This document shows positions 1 through 6,223 of a DNA stretch of 6,223 bases, piece after piece; the first letter of the stretch is position 1; every line of letters begins with the position of its first letter. The notes beneath the pieces are model-generated. The model ran no database searches. It worked only from the letters and a program-made list of their open reading frames with translations, and was not told where the DNA came from. The DNA comes from Butyrivibrio sp. Lineage in GTDB: Bacteria > Bacillota_A > Clostridia > Lachnospirales > Lachnospiraceae. Location: contig JAGOGF010000143.1 of assembly GCA_017996845.1 (NCBI GenBank), forward strand, positions 1 through 6,223, given 5' to 3'. The position numbers and the translations under genes are program-made.

Positions 1-983
1 ACAACTGCTGTCATACCGTTTCTGACATCCGCACCAGTGAAATTGGTATCTTTTTCCTTCAAAACATTCAGTTCGCGTGCATAATTATTTATGATTGTTG
101 TAAATATGGTCTTAAATCCGGTCAGATGTGTTCCGCCCTCTGCATTATAGATATTATTGCAGAAACCCAGCACATCTTCATGAAATTCATTTACATACTG
201 AAATGCTACCTCTACGGAAATATTCTCACTTTCGCCTTTAAAGGAAATTACATCATGAATGCTCTCTCTTGACTGATTCATGTCCTTTATAAATCCGGTA
301 ATGCCTTCCGGTTCATGGTATTCAACATGTTCCGCACTTTCAGGACGCTTGTCATCATAGATGATCGTAAGGTTGGGATTCAGATAAGCTGTTTCATGCA
401 ATCTGCTTTTTATTTCATCTTCTTTAAATCTTGTCTTTTCAAAAATTGTATCATCCGGAAGGAAATTGACTGTGGTGCCTGTCTCTCTCGTCTTCCCGAT
501 TTCAGGAAGAAGCCCCTTCTCCAGTTTGGTAACAGGTATACCGCGTTCATATATATCTTCATAGATCGAACCGCCTGTTTTGATCCTGACCTTCATTCTG
601 ATAGAAAGTGCATTTACTACCGAAGAACCAACGCCATGCAGACCTCCTGAAGTTTTGTATGCATTGTTGTCGAACTTGCCCCCTGCATGCAATATGGTAA
701 AAACAACTCTTTCCGCAGTAATACCTTTTGCATGCATGCCAACCGGAATTCCGCGTCCATTATCCTCGACTGTTGCAGAGCCGTCCTGTTCCAGTGTTAC
801 ATGAATGTGTGAGCAATATCCTGCAAGATGCTCATCTACTGCATTATCTACGATTTCATATACCAGATGATTAAGTCCGCGTGTAGAAACGCTTCCAATA
901 TACATTCCAGGCCTTTTGCGTACTGCTTCAAGCCCTTCCAGTACCGTAATGCTTGATGCATCATATTCGTGATTCTGTGCCAT
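1..983 (-). CDS. parE: Type IIA DNA topoisomerase ATPase subunit, GyrB/ParE family (3' end outside window)
   Basis: ATP-binding subunit of a type II topoisomerase, which would work with a GyrA/ParC partner to pass one duplex through another in the cytoplasm. The visible 327 codons cover the GHKL ATPase domain (about residues 10-220) and much of the transducer domain. Diagnostic motifs are VLEGLEAVRKRPGMYIG (residues 14-30), YEIVDNAVDE with the catalytic-base Glu43 and Mg-binding Asn47, DNGRGIP (74-80), Lys103 in HAGGKF, and the ATP-lid motif GGLHGVGSS (113-121). Near the edge are NIYNAEGGTHLTGF (277-290) and DVRNGMTAV. The QTK-loop lysine and the TOPRIM domain lie beyond the left edge. ATG at 983 is preceded by AAAGGAAG at 993-1000, 9 nt away, and only 19 nt separate it from the degV stop, so the two are probably co-transcribed. 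The family is certain. Choosing ParE over GyrB is inference: the canonical gyrB normally sits near dnaA/recF, and this locus does not. Confidence 0.93.
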   Translation of the reverse strand, partial: MAQNHEYDASSITVLEGLEAVRKRPGMYIGSVSTRGLNHLVYEIVDNAVDEHLAGYCSHIHVTLEQDGSATVEDNGRGIPVGMHAKGITAERVVFTILHAGGKFDNNAYKTSGGLHGVGSSVVNALSIRMKVRIKTGGSIYEDIYERGIPVTKLEKGLLPEIGKTRETGTTVNFLPDDTIFEKTRFKEDEIKSRLHETAYLNPNLTIIYDDKRPESAEHVEYHEPEGITGFIKDMNQSRESIHDVISFKGESENISVEVAFQYVNEFHEDVLGFCNNIYNAEGGTHLTGFKTIFTTIINNYARELNVLKEKDTNFTGADVRNGMTAV

Positions 984-1002
984 AATATCTAACTTCCTTT
1001 AC

Positions 1003-1869
1003 TTACAGATCTATTTTTTCGGAACAGGCAATTGCAAGTGCACCGGGTCCAATATGACAGGAAACGCTTAATGCAAGCGGATCCATGTGAATTTCATAAT
1101 CAGGGAAAGCCTCCTGTACTTCTTTTTTAAAACTTTCTGCACTTTCTCGGTCATAGGTATATGCCATTTCAAGCCATACATGCTGATTGTCCATTCCGCC
1201 AAATCTCTTTTCAAAATCATCTTTCATAGCATTGATCATAAGTTTTCGGCCCTGTGCAGAAGTTCTGGCTTTTGCAAAAGCATCCAGCTTTTCTCCCTGA
1301 ATGGTCAGCACCGGTTTCAGTCTGAGAATTGTCCCGATGGCAGCGGCAGCAGGTGTAATTCTTCCGCCTTTTTTGAGATAATGCAGTGTATCGAGCATGA
1401 TATATATACTGGAATGAAATTTTACTTCTTCCAGTTTTTCCTTGATCTGCTGGGCTGAATAATCGTGTTTTGCCATTTCCATTGCATCGAGTACCGATTG
1501 TCTTTGCGTTACAGATATTCTCTGATTATCCACCACACAGACTTTTCCATCATATTCCTGTGAAAAAATAAAGGCACTCTGACAGGAACCGCTGAGTCCG
1601 CTGCTCATGGGTATATAAACAAGTTCATCATATTCCTTCAGAACCATATCCCAGGTTTTCATCAGATCTTCCGGTGAAGGCTGGCTGGTAGATACCGTCT
1701 CGTCATCATTAAGTTTCTGATAAAATTCCTCCTGCGAGAGGTTGATATCCTCAAGATAATCTATCTCTGCTATACGAAAAGGCATCGGAACCACATATAT
1801 TCCTATCTCAGCTGCCTGCTCCTGTGTGATCCCGCTGTTACTGTCGGTAATGACTGCTACTTTTGACAT
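1003..1869 (-). CDS. degV: DegV/FakB family fatty-acid-binding protein
   Basis: DegV-fold protein of 288 residues, the usual family size. Family members (FakB) hold a fatty acid in a buried pocket and present its carboxylate to the kinase FakA, giving acyl-phosphate for phospholipid synthesis. Visible family motifs are VAVITDSNSGI (residues 4-14), TSQPSP (61-66), MSSGLSGSCQSA (88-99; Ser93 falls where FakB proteins have the ligand-contacting Ser), YLKKGGRI (164-171, Arg170), LKPVLTIQGEKL (184-195), and CHIGPGALA near the C-terminus (His272). No signal peptide or membrane segment is seen. The start is set at ATG 1869, because GAGG (1876-1879) lies 6 nt upstream and the protein then begins with the standard MSKVAVITDS. 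An upstream in-frame start at 1902 adds 11 residues unlike the family. SGSCQSA replaces the common SGTYQSA, a modest variation. Family assignment is firm; the actual ligand and partnership with the FakA at 4142-5890 are inferred. Confidence 0.93.
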   Translation of the reverse strand: MSKVAVITDSNSGITQEQAAEIGIYVVPMPFRIAEIDYLEDINLSQEEFYQKLNDDETVSTSQPSPEDLMKTWDMVLKEYDELVYIPMSSGLSGSCQSAFIFSQEYDGKVCVVDNQRISVTQRQSVLDAMEMAKHDYSAQQIKEKLEEVKFHSSIYIMLDTLHYLKKGGRITPAAAAIGTILRLKPVLTIQGEKLDAFAKARTSAQGRKLMINAMKDDFEKRFGGMDNQHVWLEMAYTYDRESAESFKKEVQEAFPDYEIHMDPLALSVSCHIGPGALAIACSEKIDL

Positions 1870-1875
1870 ATTTTT

Positions 1876-1879
1876 CCTC
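1876..1879 (-). promoter_or_regulatory. degV ribosome binding site that fixes its start
   Basis: GAGG on the minus strand, followed by 6 nt and then ATG at 1869. It supports the internal Met over the longer open frame that begins at 1902. Confidence 0.75.
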
Positions 1880-1899
1880 GTTCCTAAGCATTTTTTCAA

Positions 1900-1945
1900 C
1901 AAATATTGAGTTTAAAACTGTCCTTACAGTTCAAGGCAATATTCA
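1900..1945 (-). repeat. Nested inverted repeats in the recG-degV gap (possible leader structure or operator)
   Basis: The core is a perfect 6-4-6 inverted repeat, AACTGT-AAGG-ACAGTT (1916-1931). It sits inside a second, AT-rich pair of arms, AATATTG (1937-1943) and CAATATT (1902-1908), whose pairing can be extended by two G-U pairs out to 1945 and 1900. No T-tract follows, so it is not a terminator on the minus strand. It could be a structured mRNA leader upstream of degV or a protein-binding palindrome. A poor promoter-like pair, TTGCCT (1934-1939) and TTTAAA (1911-1916) with a 17-nt spacer, would place the core palindrome in the spacer. The inverted repeats are seen directly; any regulatory role is inference. 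Confidence 0.45.
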
Positions 1946-1963
1946 AAAGGGCATTCAAGCCCT
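1945..1963 (-). terminator. Weak terminator-like hairpin after recG
   Basis: On the minus strand AGGGC (1959-1963), a 6-nt loop TTGAAT, and GCCCT (1948-1952) form a 5-bp GC-rich stem followed by TTT and then G. It lies 37 nt past the recG stop codon at 2000-2002. The stem and T-tract are both short, so termination, if any, is probably partial. It could mark the end of the recG transcription unit before degV. Confidence 0.4.
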
Positions 1964-1999
1964 ATCATATTCAATCAGTTTAACATTACCATCTTACGT

Positions 2000-4066
2000 T
2001 CATAAAGTTTTAAAGTCAACTGATTTTAGTCCGCGCATAATAACAGCATCTCTCAGAAGTGCATTTTCATCTTCCGAAAGATCCGGATCTTTTGCCAAAA
2101 TCTTATCTGCTTCAGTTGCTGCAGCTTTTATAAGATCAGAATCCCTGTAAATGTCACCAATCTGGAAATTCAGATCCCCGCTTTGCCTGATGCCAAAAAG
2201 ATCGCCCGGCCCACGCTGTTTTAAATCTTCTTCCGCAATTTCAAATCCGTCATTGGAATGATTCATGATATCCAGTCTCTTGGCTGCTGATTCTTTTTCA
2301 GAGGTATTTATGAAAATACAATAGGATTGAGCAACGCCTCTTCCTACACGTCCTCTGAGCTGATGAAGCTGTGCCAAGCCAAAATGTTCCGCATTTTCGA
2401 TCAGCATGACTGTAGCATTAGGTACATTGATTCCAACCTCAATTACGGTTGTAGAAATCAGAACATCAATCTGACGCGTTGCATAAGCTTCCATAATCCG
2501 ATCTTTATCAATCGGTTTCATTTTACCATGTAATATACCAATCTGAATTTGCGCGGGAAGTAGTTCCTGCATTTTTGCAGCATAATTTGTAACATTTTCA
2601 ACGCCATCCATTTCGCCTTCTTCAATCATTGGACAAATTACGTATGCCTGATGCCCTTTTTCCACTTCGGAAATAATGAATTTGTAAGCGGTTTCACGAT
2701 ATTGCGTTCCAACCACACAGTTTTTAACAGGCATTCTGCCTGCAGGCAGTTCGTTCAAAATCGAAATATGAAGATCTCCGTATAAAATAATGGCAAGTGT
2801 TCGCGGAATCGGCGTGGCACTCATGGCAAGCACGTGGGTCTGGTTCCCTTTTCCTGCAAATTTTTCTCTTTGCCTTACGCCGAAGCGGTGCTGTTCATCT
2901 GTAATCACAAGTGCCAGATTATGATATTCCACGGAATCCTGAATCAGTGCATTTGTCCCGATCATACAATTGTAGGCACCAGACTTAATCATATCCCTGA
3001 TTTCCCGCTTATCTTTTGCAGAAACAGCACCTATCAGTAGAACTGGTCTGACAGGCAGATGATACCGCTTTGCCATCTCTTTGAGTGAATCATAATGCTG
3101 TCTTGCAAGGACTTCCGTGGGCGCCATCATTGCTCCCTGATAACCATTTGCCGCAGTCATAAGAAGTGCCAGAAAAGCCAAAATCGTCTTACCGGATCCA
3201 ACGTCTCCCTGAATCAGACGGTTCATGACATGTATCCCTGAAAGGTCTTCGCTGATCTCCTGCCAGACTTTCATCTGTGCATTTGTCAGCTGATAAGGAA
3301 GTGCTTCAATCAGCCTTGCGGTATCAGATACCTCCAGCATAACTGCTTCATTTACCGTCTCATCCTCCGAAATTTTCAGTAATCGCAGTTTTAATACGAA
3401 CTGAAAAAATTCATCAAATGAAAGCCTTCTCCTTGCTGTTTCAAACGCAGAAACGTTTCCCGGAAAATGGATCTGGGAAACAGCATCACGATAACCAATC
3501 AATCCGATTTCATTTCTGATCTCTTCCGGAAGCGGATCCTGTAAATACACAGCATCCGTAAGTGCCTGTTTCATGGCTTTGATAAACATGTGATTAGTCA
3601 TGCCCTTTATCAGAGAATATCTTGGCTGAAGGGTATCGATCAATGGTGCATATTCTTCATCTTTGTATATTTTGGCCTGTTCCATAATCAGAGAGCTTCC
3701 CTTTTTTTCAAGCATTCCTCTGAATATATAATAATTACCAGCTTTAAGCGAATTACGAAGATAGGGCATATTGAAATAAGTGAATCTGATCTTACCGGTC
3801 ATATCCGCACCATCAAAGGATAAAATGGCAAGATTACGAATATGACGGCTCATCATACTTCCGGTAATTGCACATCTGACTGCACAAATCTGTCCTGGTA
3901 TTGCATCACAGACAGAGACAGCTTTTTCAAAAGCATCATATGTTCTTGGATAGTAAGCAAGCAAATCTTCCAGATAGGTAATACCACATTTTTCAAAAAG
4001 TTTTCCTGTTTTTTCGCCGATTCCCTTTAGTGATACAACTGTTTGTTTTAAGGCGTCCCTGTTCAT
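2000..4066 (-). CDS. recG: ATP-dependent DNA helicase RecG
   Basis: Superfamily 2 double-stranded DNA translocase that regresses stalled replication forks and branch-migrates Holliday junctions in the cytoplasm. It has 688 residues, close to the 693 of E. coli RecG, so it is full length. Domains in order: an N-terminal helix-hairpin-helix-like stretch LKGIGEKTGKLFEKCGI (13-29); the OB-fold wedge domain (about 55-150); helicase lobe 1 with Walker A GDVGSGKT (287-294), motif Ia MAPTEVLARQHY (314-325), DEQHRFG (390-396) and SATPIPRT (416-423); lobe 2 with ILHGKMK (511-517), STTVIEVGINVPNA (538-551) and QLHQLRGRVGRG (566-577). The TRG region at the C-terminal end has QRGPGDLFGIRQSG (617-630). All motor residues are present. 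ATG 4066 has GGTGA at 4073-4077, 6 nt upstream, just after a terminator-like hairpin. In B. subtilis recG also lies near yloU-yloV, so the context fits. Nothing unusual is seen in the protein. Confidence 0.98.
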   Translation of the reverse strand: MNRDALKQTVVSLKGIGEKTGKLFEKCGITYLEDLLAYYPRTYDAFEKAVSVCDAIPGQICAVRCAITGSMMSRHIRNLAILSFDGADMTGKIRFTYFNMPYLRNSLKAGNYYIFRGMLEKKGSSLIMEQAKIYKDEEYAPLIDTLQPRYSLIKGMTNHMFIKAMKQALTDAVYLQDPLPEEIRNEIGLIGYRDAVSQIHFPGNVSAFETARRRLSFDEFFQFVLKLRLLKISEDETVNEAVMLEVSDTARLIEALPYQLTNAQMKVWQEISEDLSGIHVMNRLIQGDVGSGKTILAFLALLMTAANGYQGAMMAPTEVLARQHYDSLKEMAKRYHLPVRPVLLIGAVSAKDKREIRDMIKSGAYNCMIGTNALIQDSVEYHNLALVITDEQHRFGVRQREKFAGKGNQTHVLAMSATPIPRTLAIILYGDLHISILNELPAGRMPVKNCVVGTQYRETAYKFIISEVEKGHQAYVICPMIEEGEMDGVENVTNYAAKMQELLPAQIQIGILHGKMKPIDKDRIMEAYATRQIDVLISTTVIEVGINVPNATVMLIENAEHFGLAQLHQLRGRVGRGVAQSYCIFINTSEKESAAKRLDIMNHSNDGFEIAEEDLKQRGPGDLFGIRQSGDLNFQIGDIYRDSDLIKAAATEADKILAKDPDLSEDENALLRDAVIMRGLKSVDFKTL

Positions 4067-4072
4067 CCGCTT

Positions 4073-4077
4073 TCACC
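4073..4077 (-). promoter_or_regulatory. recG ribosome binding site abutting a terminator hairpin
   Basis: GGTGA on the minus strand, 6 nt before ATG 4066. It begins directly after the T-tract and GG that follow the hairpin at 4079-4121. A transcript ending at that T-tract would therefore lack this site. It matches the GGTGA part of the Shine-Dalgarno consensus but is weaker than the fakA site. Confidence 0.55.
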
Positions 4078-4078
4078 C

Positions 4079-4121
4079 AAAAAGAGCCGTGTGGCATTCC
4101 TGCATCGATCCACGCGGCTCT
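4079..4121 (-). terminator. Rho-independent terminator or attenuator between fakA and recG
   Basis: On the minus strand AGAGCCGCGTGG (4110-4121) pairs with CCACACGGCTCT (4083-4094), giving a 12-position stem with one C-A mismatch around a 15-nt loop (4095-4109). The stem runs straight into TTTTT (4079-4083, the first T closing the stem). The plus strand has no T-tract after the stem, so it points in the direction of the genes. It starts 20 nt after the fakA stop codon and ends 12 nt before the recG ATG. It probably ends, or partly ends, transcripts from yloU-fakA. Because no promoter fits between it and recG, it must be read through for recG to be made from upstream promoters. Confidence 0.75.
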
Positions 4122-4141
4122 CTCTATCCATTCAGTTTATT

Positions 4142-5890
4142 TTATTCCGCAGAAACAATGTAATAATAAATCGGCTGACCGCCATACTGCAGTTCTACAT
4201 CACAGGAACCGAATTCTTCAGAAACACGATCCCGAAGCTGTTCCGCATTTTCTTCTGATACATCAGCTCCATAATAGATACTGATCAGTTCTTTATCATC
4301 TGACATGAATTTCTGAAGCATTTCAAATGTAACATCTTCAATTTCTGATCCTACAGACAGAATCCCCGAATCTCCAATTCCCATATAATCACCCTGTTTG
4401 ATTGAAATATCATCAATCACAGTATCTCTGACTGCATAGGTGACTTCTCCGGTACTGACTCCGCTGATTGCATCGTTCATACATTCAGCATTTTCTTCCA
4501 GGGACTGATCAGGAACAAAATTGATAACCGCAGTAACACCCTGTGGGACAGTTTTGGTTGATACGACAACCACTTTCTTGTCTTCCACAAGTTCAGCTGC
4601 CTGCTTTGCCGCCATAATAATATTCTTATTATTGGGAAGAACAAATACGGTATCTGCATTTACCTTTTCAACCGCATTCAGAATATCCTCAGTGCTGGGG
4701 TTCATCGTCTGCCCCCCTTCAATTACATAATCAACTCCAAGACTTCTGAATATGTCTGCCAGACCAGGGCCTGCACATACTGTAACAAATCCAAATTCCT
4801 TTTTTTCAACCGGAAGATCTTCCTGAATCGGAATTTCCGTTCCATGCGAAACTTCATGTTCGACAGGTTTTGCCGGTGTTTTTTCTGCCATTCCGGAGAT
4901 TTCCGTTTCAATCTGTTTTGCAGAGCCATCCTGATTCATATGAAAAAGCTTCTCACGATGTTCCATACGCATATTGTCAATCTTTAAGTTAGATAACTGT
5001 CCATACAACAGCGCTTTCTGAATGGCAAGTCCCGGATCATTGGTATGAACATGAATCTTACATATTTCATCATCAGCAACCATTACAATGCTGTCACCGA
5101 TTGACTCCAAAAAGGATTTCAGATCCATTTCCTGCTTTACATTCAGCTTTGTATGCAGCAAAATGATAAATTCCGTGCAATATCCAAACTTTATCTCTTC
5201 TTCCTTTTCCTGATCTGCAGCAGATTCTTCATTCTGCATCTCGGTTTCCGGAATTGTCAGATCAATCTCCTTACCAAGAAATGCATCATATGCACCCTTC
5301 AGAAACTGTACCAATCCCTGTCCGCCTGAATCAACGACTCCCGCCTGTTTCAGAACCGGGAGCATATCCGGTGTCTTTGCAAGAACTTCATCTGCATATT
5401 TAATAATTTCATCAATAAAAACTGTTAAATCTGTAACGCCTTCATTTGCAAGCTCACGTGCTTTTTCACTTGCTCCTTTTGCCACGGTCAATATCGTGCC
5501 TTCTTTAGGCTTCATAACGGCTTTGTATGCAGTTTCAACTGCTTTTTCAAATCCTTCTGCAGTGAGCATGCAGTCGATTGCATCATGGTCTTTAACGACC
5601 TTTGTAAAGCCACGTAACAGCTGGGACAGAATAACACCTGAATTTCCCCGTGCGCCTCGAAGTGAACCGGAAGAAATACATTTGCAGACAGCTGCCATAT
5701 CCGTTTGATCTGAAGATACAACCTCCTTTGCAGCTGCCATAATTGTCATTGTCATGTTTGTACCGGTATCTCCGTCTGGAACGGGAAAAACATTCAGTTC
5801 ATTAATCCATTCTTTTTTTGCCTCAAGATTCCTGGCTCCTGCCAGAAACATTTTAGCCAGCATTCCGGCATCTATTGTGTTGGTATTCAA
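4142..5890 (-). CDS. fakA: Fatty acid kinase FakA (YloV / DhaL-domain family)
   Basis: Kinase that phosphorylates a fatty acid held by a FakB (DegV-family) protein, giving acyl-phosphate for phospholipid synthesis from exogenous or recycled fatty acids; cytoplasmic. The 582 residues show the standard three parts. The N-terminal DhaL/DAK2-type ATP-binding domain (about 6-205) has NVFPVPDGDTGTNM (33-46, Mg-binding Asp39 and Asp41), SLRGARGNSGVILSQ (76-90) and DSGGQG (187-192). The middle domain (about 233-312) has YCTE (Cys238) and IHVHTNDPG (His280, His282), matching the Cys/His zinc site described for S. aureus FakA. The C-terminal domain (about 365-582) has VTVCAGPGLADIF and LPNNKNI (418-424). 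It is somewhat longer than the roughly 550-residue relatives owing to a Glu/Pro-rich linker near 315-364. It starts with TTG at 5890, supported by AGGAGG 8 nt upstream; the first ATG (codon 10) has no such site and would cut into the domain. It lies 27 nt after yloU. Confidence 0.95.
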   Translation of the reverse strand: MNTNTIDAGMLAKMFLAGARNLEAKKEWINELNVFPVPDGDTGTNMTMTIMAAAKEVVSSDQTDMAAVCKCISSGSLRGARGNSGVILSQLLRGFTKVVKDHDAIDCMLTAEGFEKAVETAYKAVMKPKEGTILTVAKGASEKARELANEGVTDLTVFIDEIIKYADEVLAKTPDMLPVLKQAGVVDSGGQGLVQFLKGAYDAFLGKEIDLTIPETEMQNEESAADQEKEEEIKFGYCTEFIILLHTKLNVKQEMDLKSFLESIGDSIVMVADDEICKIHVHTNDPGLAIQKALLYGQLSNLKIDNMRMEHREKLFHMNQDGSAKQIETEISGMAEKTPAKPVEHEVSHGTEIPIQEDLPVEKKEFGFVTVCAGPGLADIFRSLGVDYVIEGGQTMNPSTEDILNAVEKVNADTVFVLPNNKNIIMAAKQAAELVEDKKVVVVSTKTVPQGVTAVINFVPDQSLEENAECMNDAISGVSTGEVTYAVRDTVIDDISIKQGDYMGIGDSGILSVGSEIEDVTFEMLQKFMSDDKELISIYYGADVSEENAEQLRDRVSEEFGSCDVELQYGGQPIYYYIVSAE

Positions 5891-5898
5891 TGTAAAAT

Positions 5899-5904
5899 CC
5901 TCCT
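5899..5904 (-). promoter_or_regulatory. Strong Shine-Dalgarno that supports the TTG start of fakA
   Basis: A perfect AGGAGG on the minus strand, 8 nt before TTG at 5890. It lies in the 27-nt gap after the Asp23/YloU stop codon. The next in-frame ATG is 36 nt downstream of the site and is badly spaced, so the non-ATG start is the better choice. Confidence 0.85.
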
Positions 5905-5917
5905 AAATCCGGTAATA

Positions 5918-6223
5918 TCAATCAATGACCCGGACGCCTTCAACATAAATATTTATTTTCTCAATTTCAAGTCCGGTGAATTCCTCCACCTTGTACTTCA
6001 CATTATCAATCAGGTTATCCGCCACAGCGGAAATACTTACACCATATGATACTATTACATGAAAATCAAGAATCAGTTTATGATTGGGATTGACTGCCAC
6101 ATTGATCCCTTTTGTCATACTGTCCATTTTCAGAAGGTTAACAAGACCATCCTTCACACTTACATTTGCCATACCTACGATGCCAAAACACTCCATAGCT
6201 ACTGCGCCTGCGTATTGCGCAAT
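5918..6223 (-). CDS. yloU: Asp23/Gls24 family protein, YloU type (5' end outside window)
   Basis: Asp23/Gls24-domain protein. In Firmicutes these small proteins are linked to the cell envelope and stress (Asp23 of S. aureus is membrane-associated); the exact role of YloU is not settled. The frame stays open to the right edge and encodes IAQYAGAVA before the internal Met at 6196, which matches the family's conserved opening helix. That Met is therefore not the start, and the gene is truncated by the window, probably missing about 15-20 residues. Visible family features are AMECFGIVGMA (near the edge), VKDGLVNLL, the beta strands around LILDFHVIVSYGVSIS, and the end NIYVEGVRVID followed by TGA. 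No membrane segment is seen in the visible part. It sits 27 nt upstream of fakA, the usual yloU-yloV pairing, so the two are very likely co-transcribed. The promoter of the pair is outside the window. Confidence 0.92.
   Translation of the reverse strand: MAQYAGAVAMECFGIVGMANVSVKDGLVNLLKMDSMTKGINVAVNPNHKLILDFHVIVSYGVSISAVADNLIDNVKYKVEEFTGLEIEKINIYVEGVRVID

Noticed and set aside
315..804. Plus-strand open frames of 111 and 74 codons opposite the topoisomerase gene
   Set aside because: They lie wholly opposite a strongly conserved gene, show no recognisable domain, and are antisense shadows.
1087..1458. Plus-strand open frame of 123 codons opposite degV
   Set aside because: Phe/Cys/Ser-rich translation typical of antisense to a real gene; it lies fully inside the DegV coding region.
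1870..1902. Extended N-terminus of degV starting at 1902 (11 extra residues)
   Set aside because: The extra residues do not resemble the family start, and a good GAGG lies 6 nt before the ATG at 1869 inside this extension.
1964..1969. TATGAT as a -10 box for degV
   Set aside because: It matches the -10 consensus at 5 of 6 positions, but no acceptable -35 lies 16-18 nt upstream, and the weak terminator-like hairpin would follow at once.
1863..2150. Plus-strand open frame of 95 codons across the recG-degV gap
   Set aside because: It overlaps the ends of both flanking genes in antisense, has no clear ribosome binding site, and its translation is low-complexity Ser-rich with no family resemblance.
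4477..4929. Short minus-strand open frames inside fakA (60 and 68 codons)
   Set aside because: They are in another frame within an intact, full-length FakA; there is no sign of a frameshift in the gene.
6194..6196. Met at 6196 as the start of the Asp23/YloU gene
   Set aside because: The frame continues open to the window edge and encodes IAQYAGAVA, part of the conserved family N-terminus, so this Met is internal.

Overview
The window comes from a low-to-moderate G+C Gram-positive bacterium, most likely a Clostridia-class Firmicute close to Lachnospiraceae. This rests on recognising the proteins and their order: an Asp23/YloU protein next to a FakA/YloV kinase next to RecG is a classic Firmicutes arrangement, and the protein sequences look Lachnospiraceae-like. 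No database search was run.

All five genes lie on the minus strand and are read from the right edge to the left: the 3' part of an Asp23/Gls24 (YloU-type) gene (5918-6223, start outside the window); fakA, fatty-acid kinase (4142-5890, TTG start with a perfect Shine-Dalgarno); recG, Holliday-junction/fork-regression helicase (2000-4066); a degV/fakB-type fatty-acid-binding protein (1003-1869); and the 5' part of a GyrB/ParE-type topoisomerase ATPase subunit (1-983, runs off the left edge). Spacings are 27 nt (yloU-fakA), 75 nt (fakA-recG), 130 nt (recG-degV) and 19 nt (degV-topoisomerase). The open reading frames on the plus strand are shadows of these genes.

The two wider gaps hold the only non-coding structure. 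The 75-nt fakA-recG gap contains a strong hairpin with a T-tract, in the direction of the genes and directly against the recG ribosome binding site. It looks like an intrinsic terminator or attenuator, with no room for a recG promoter after it. The 130-nt recG-degV gap contains a weak terminator-like hairpin, a perfect 6-4-6 inverted repeat and an enclosing AT-rich stem. This suggests that degV and the topoisomerase gene may form a transcription unit of their own.

Functionally, FakA and a DegV/FakB protein form the two-part system that activates exogenous fatty acids as acyl-phosphates for phospholipid synthesis. RecG and the topoisomerase subunit serve DNA repair and topology. The Asp23 protein is a probable envelope-associated factor. 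This is mostly a conserved housekeeping neighbourhood. I see no mobile element, CRISPR array, RNA gene or plainly new system; the intergenic structures are the most interesting parts.
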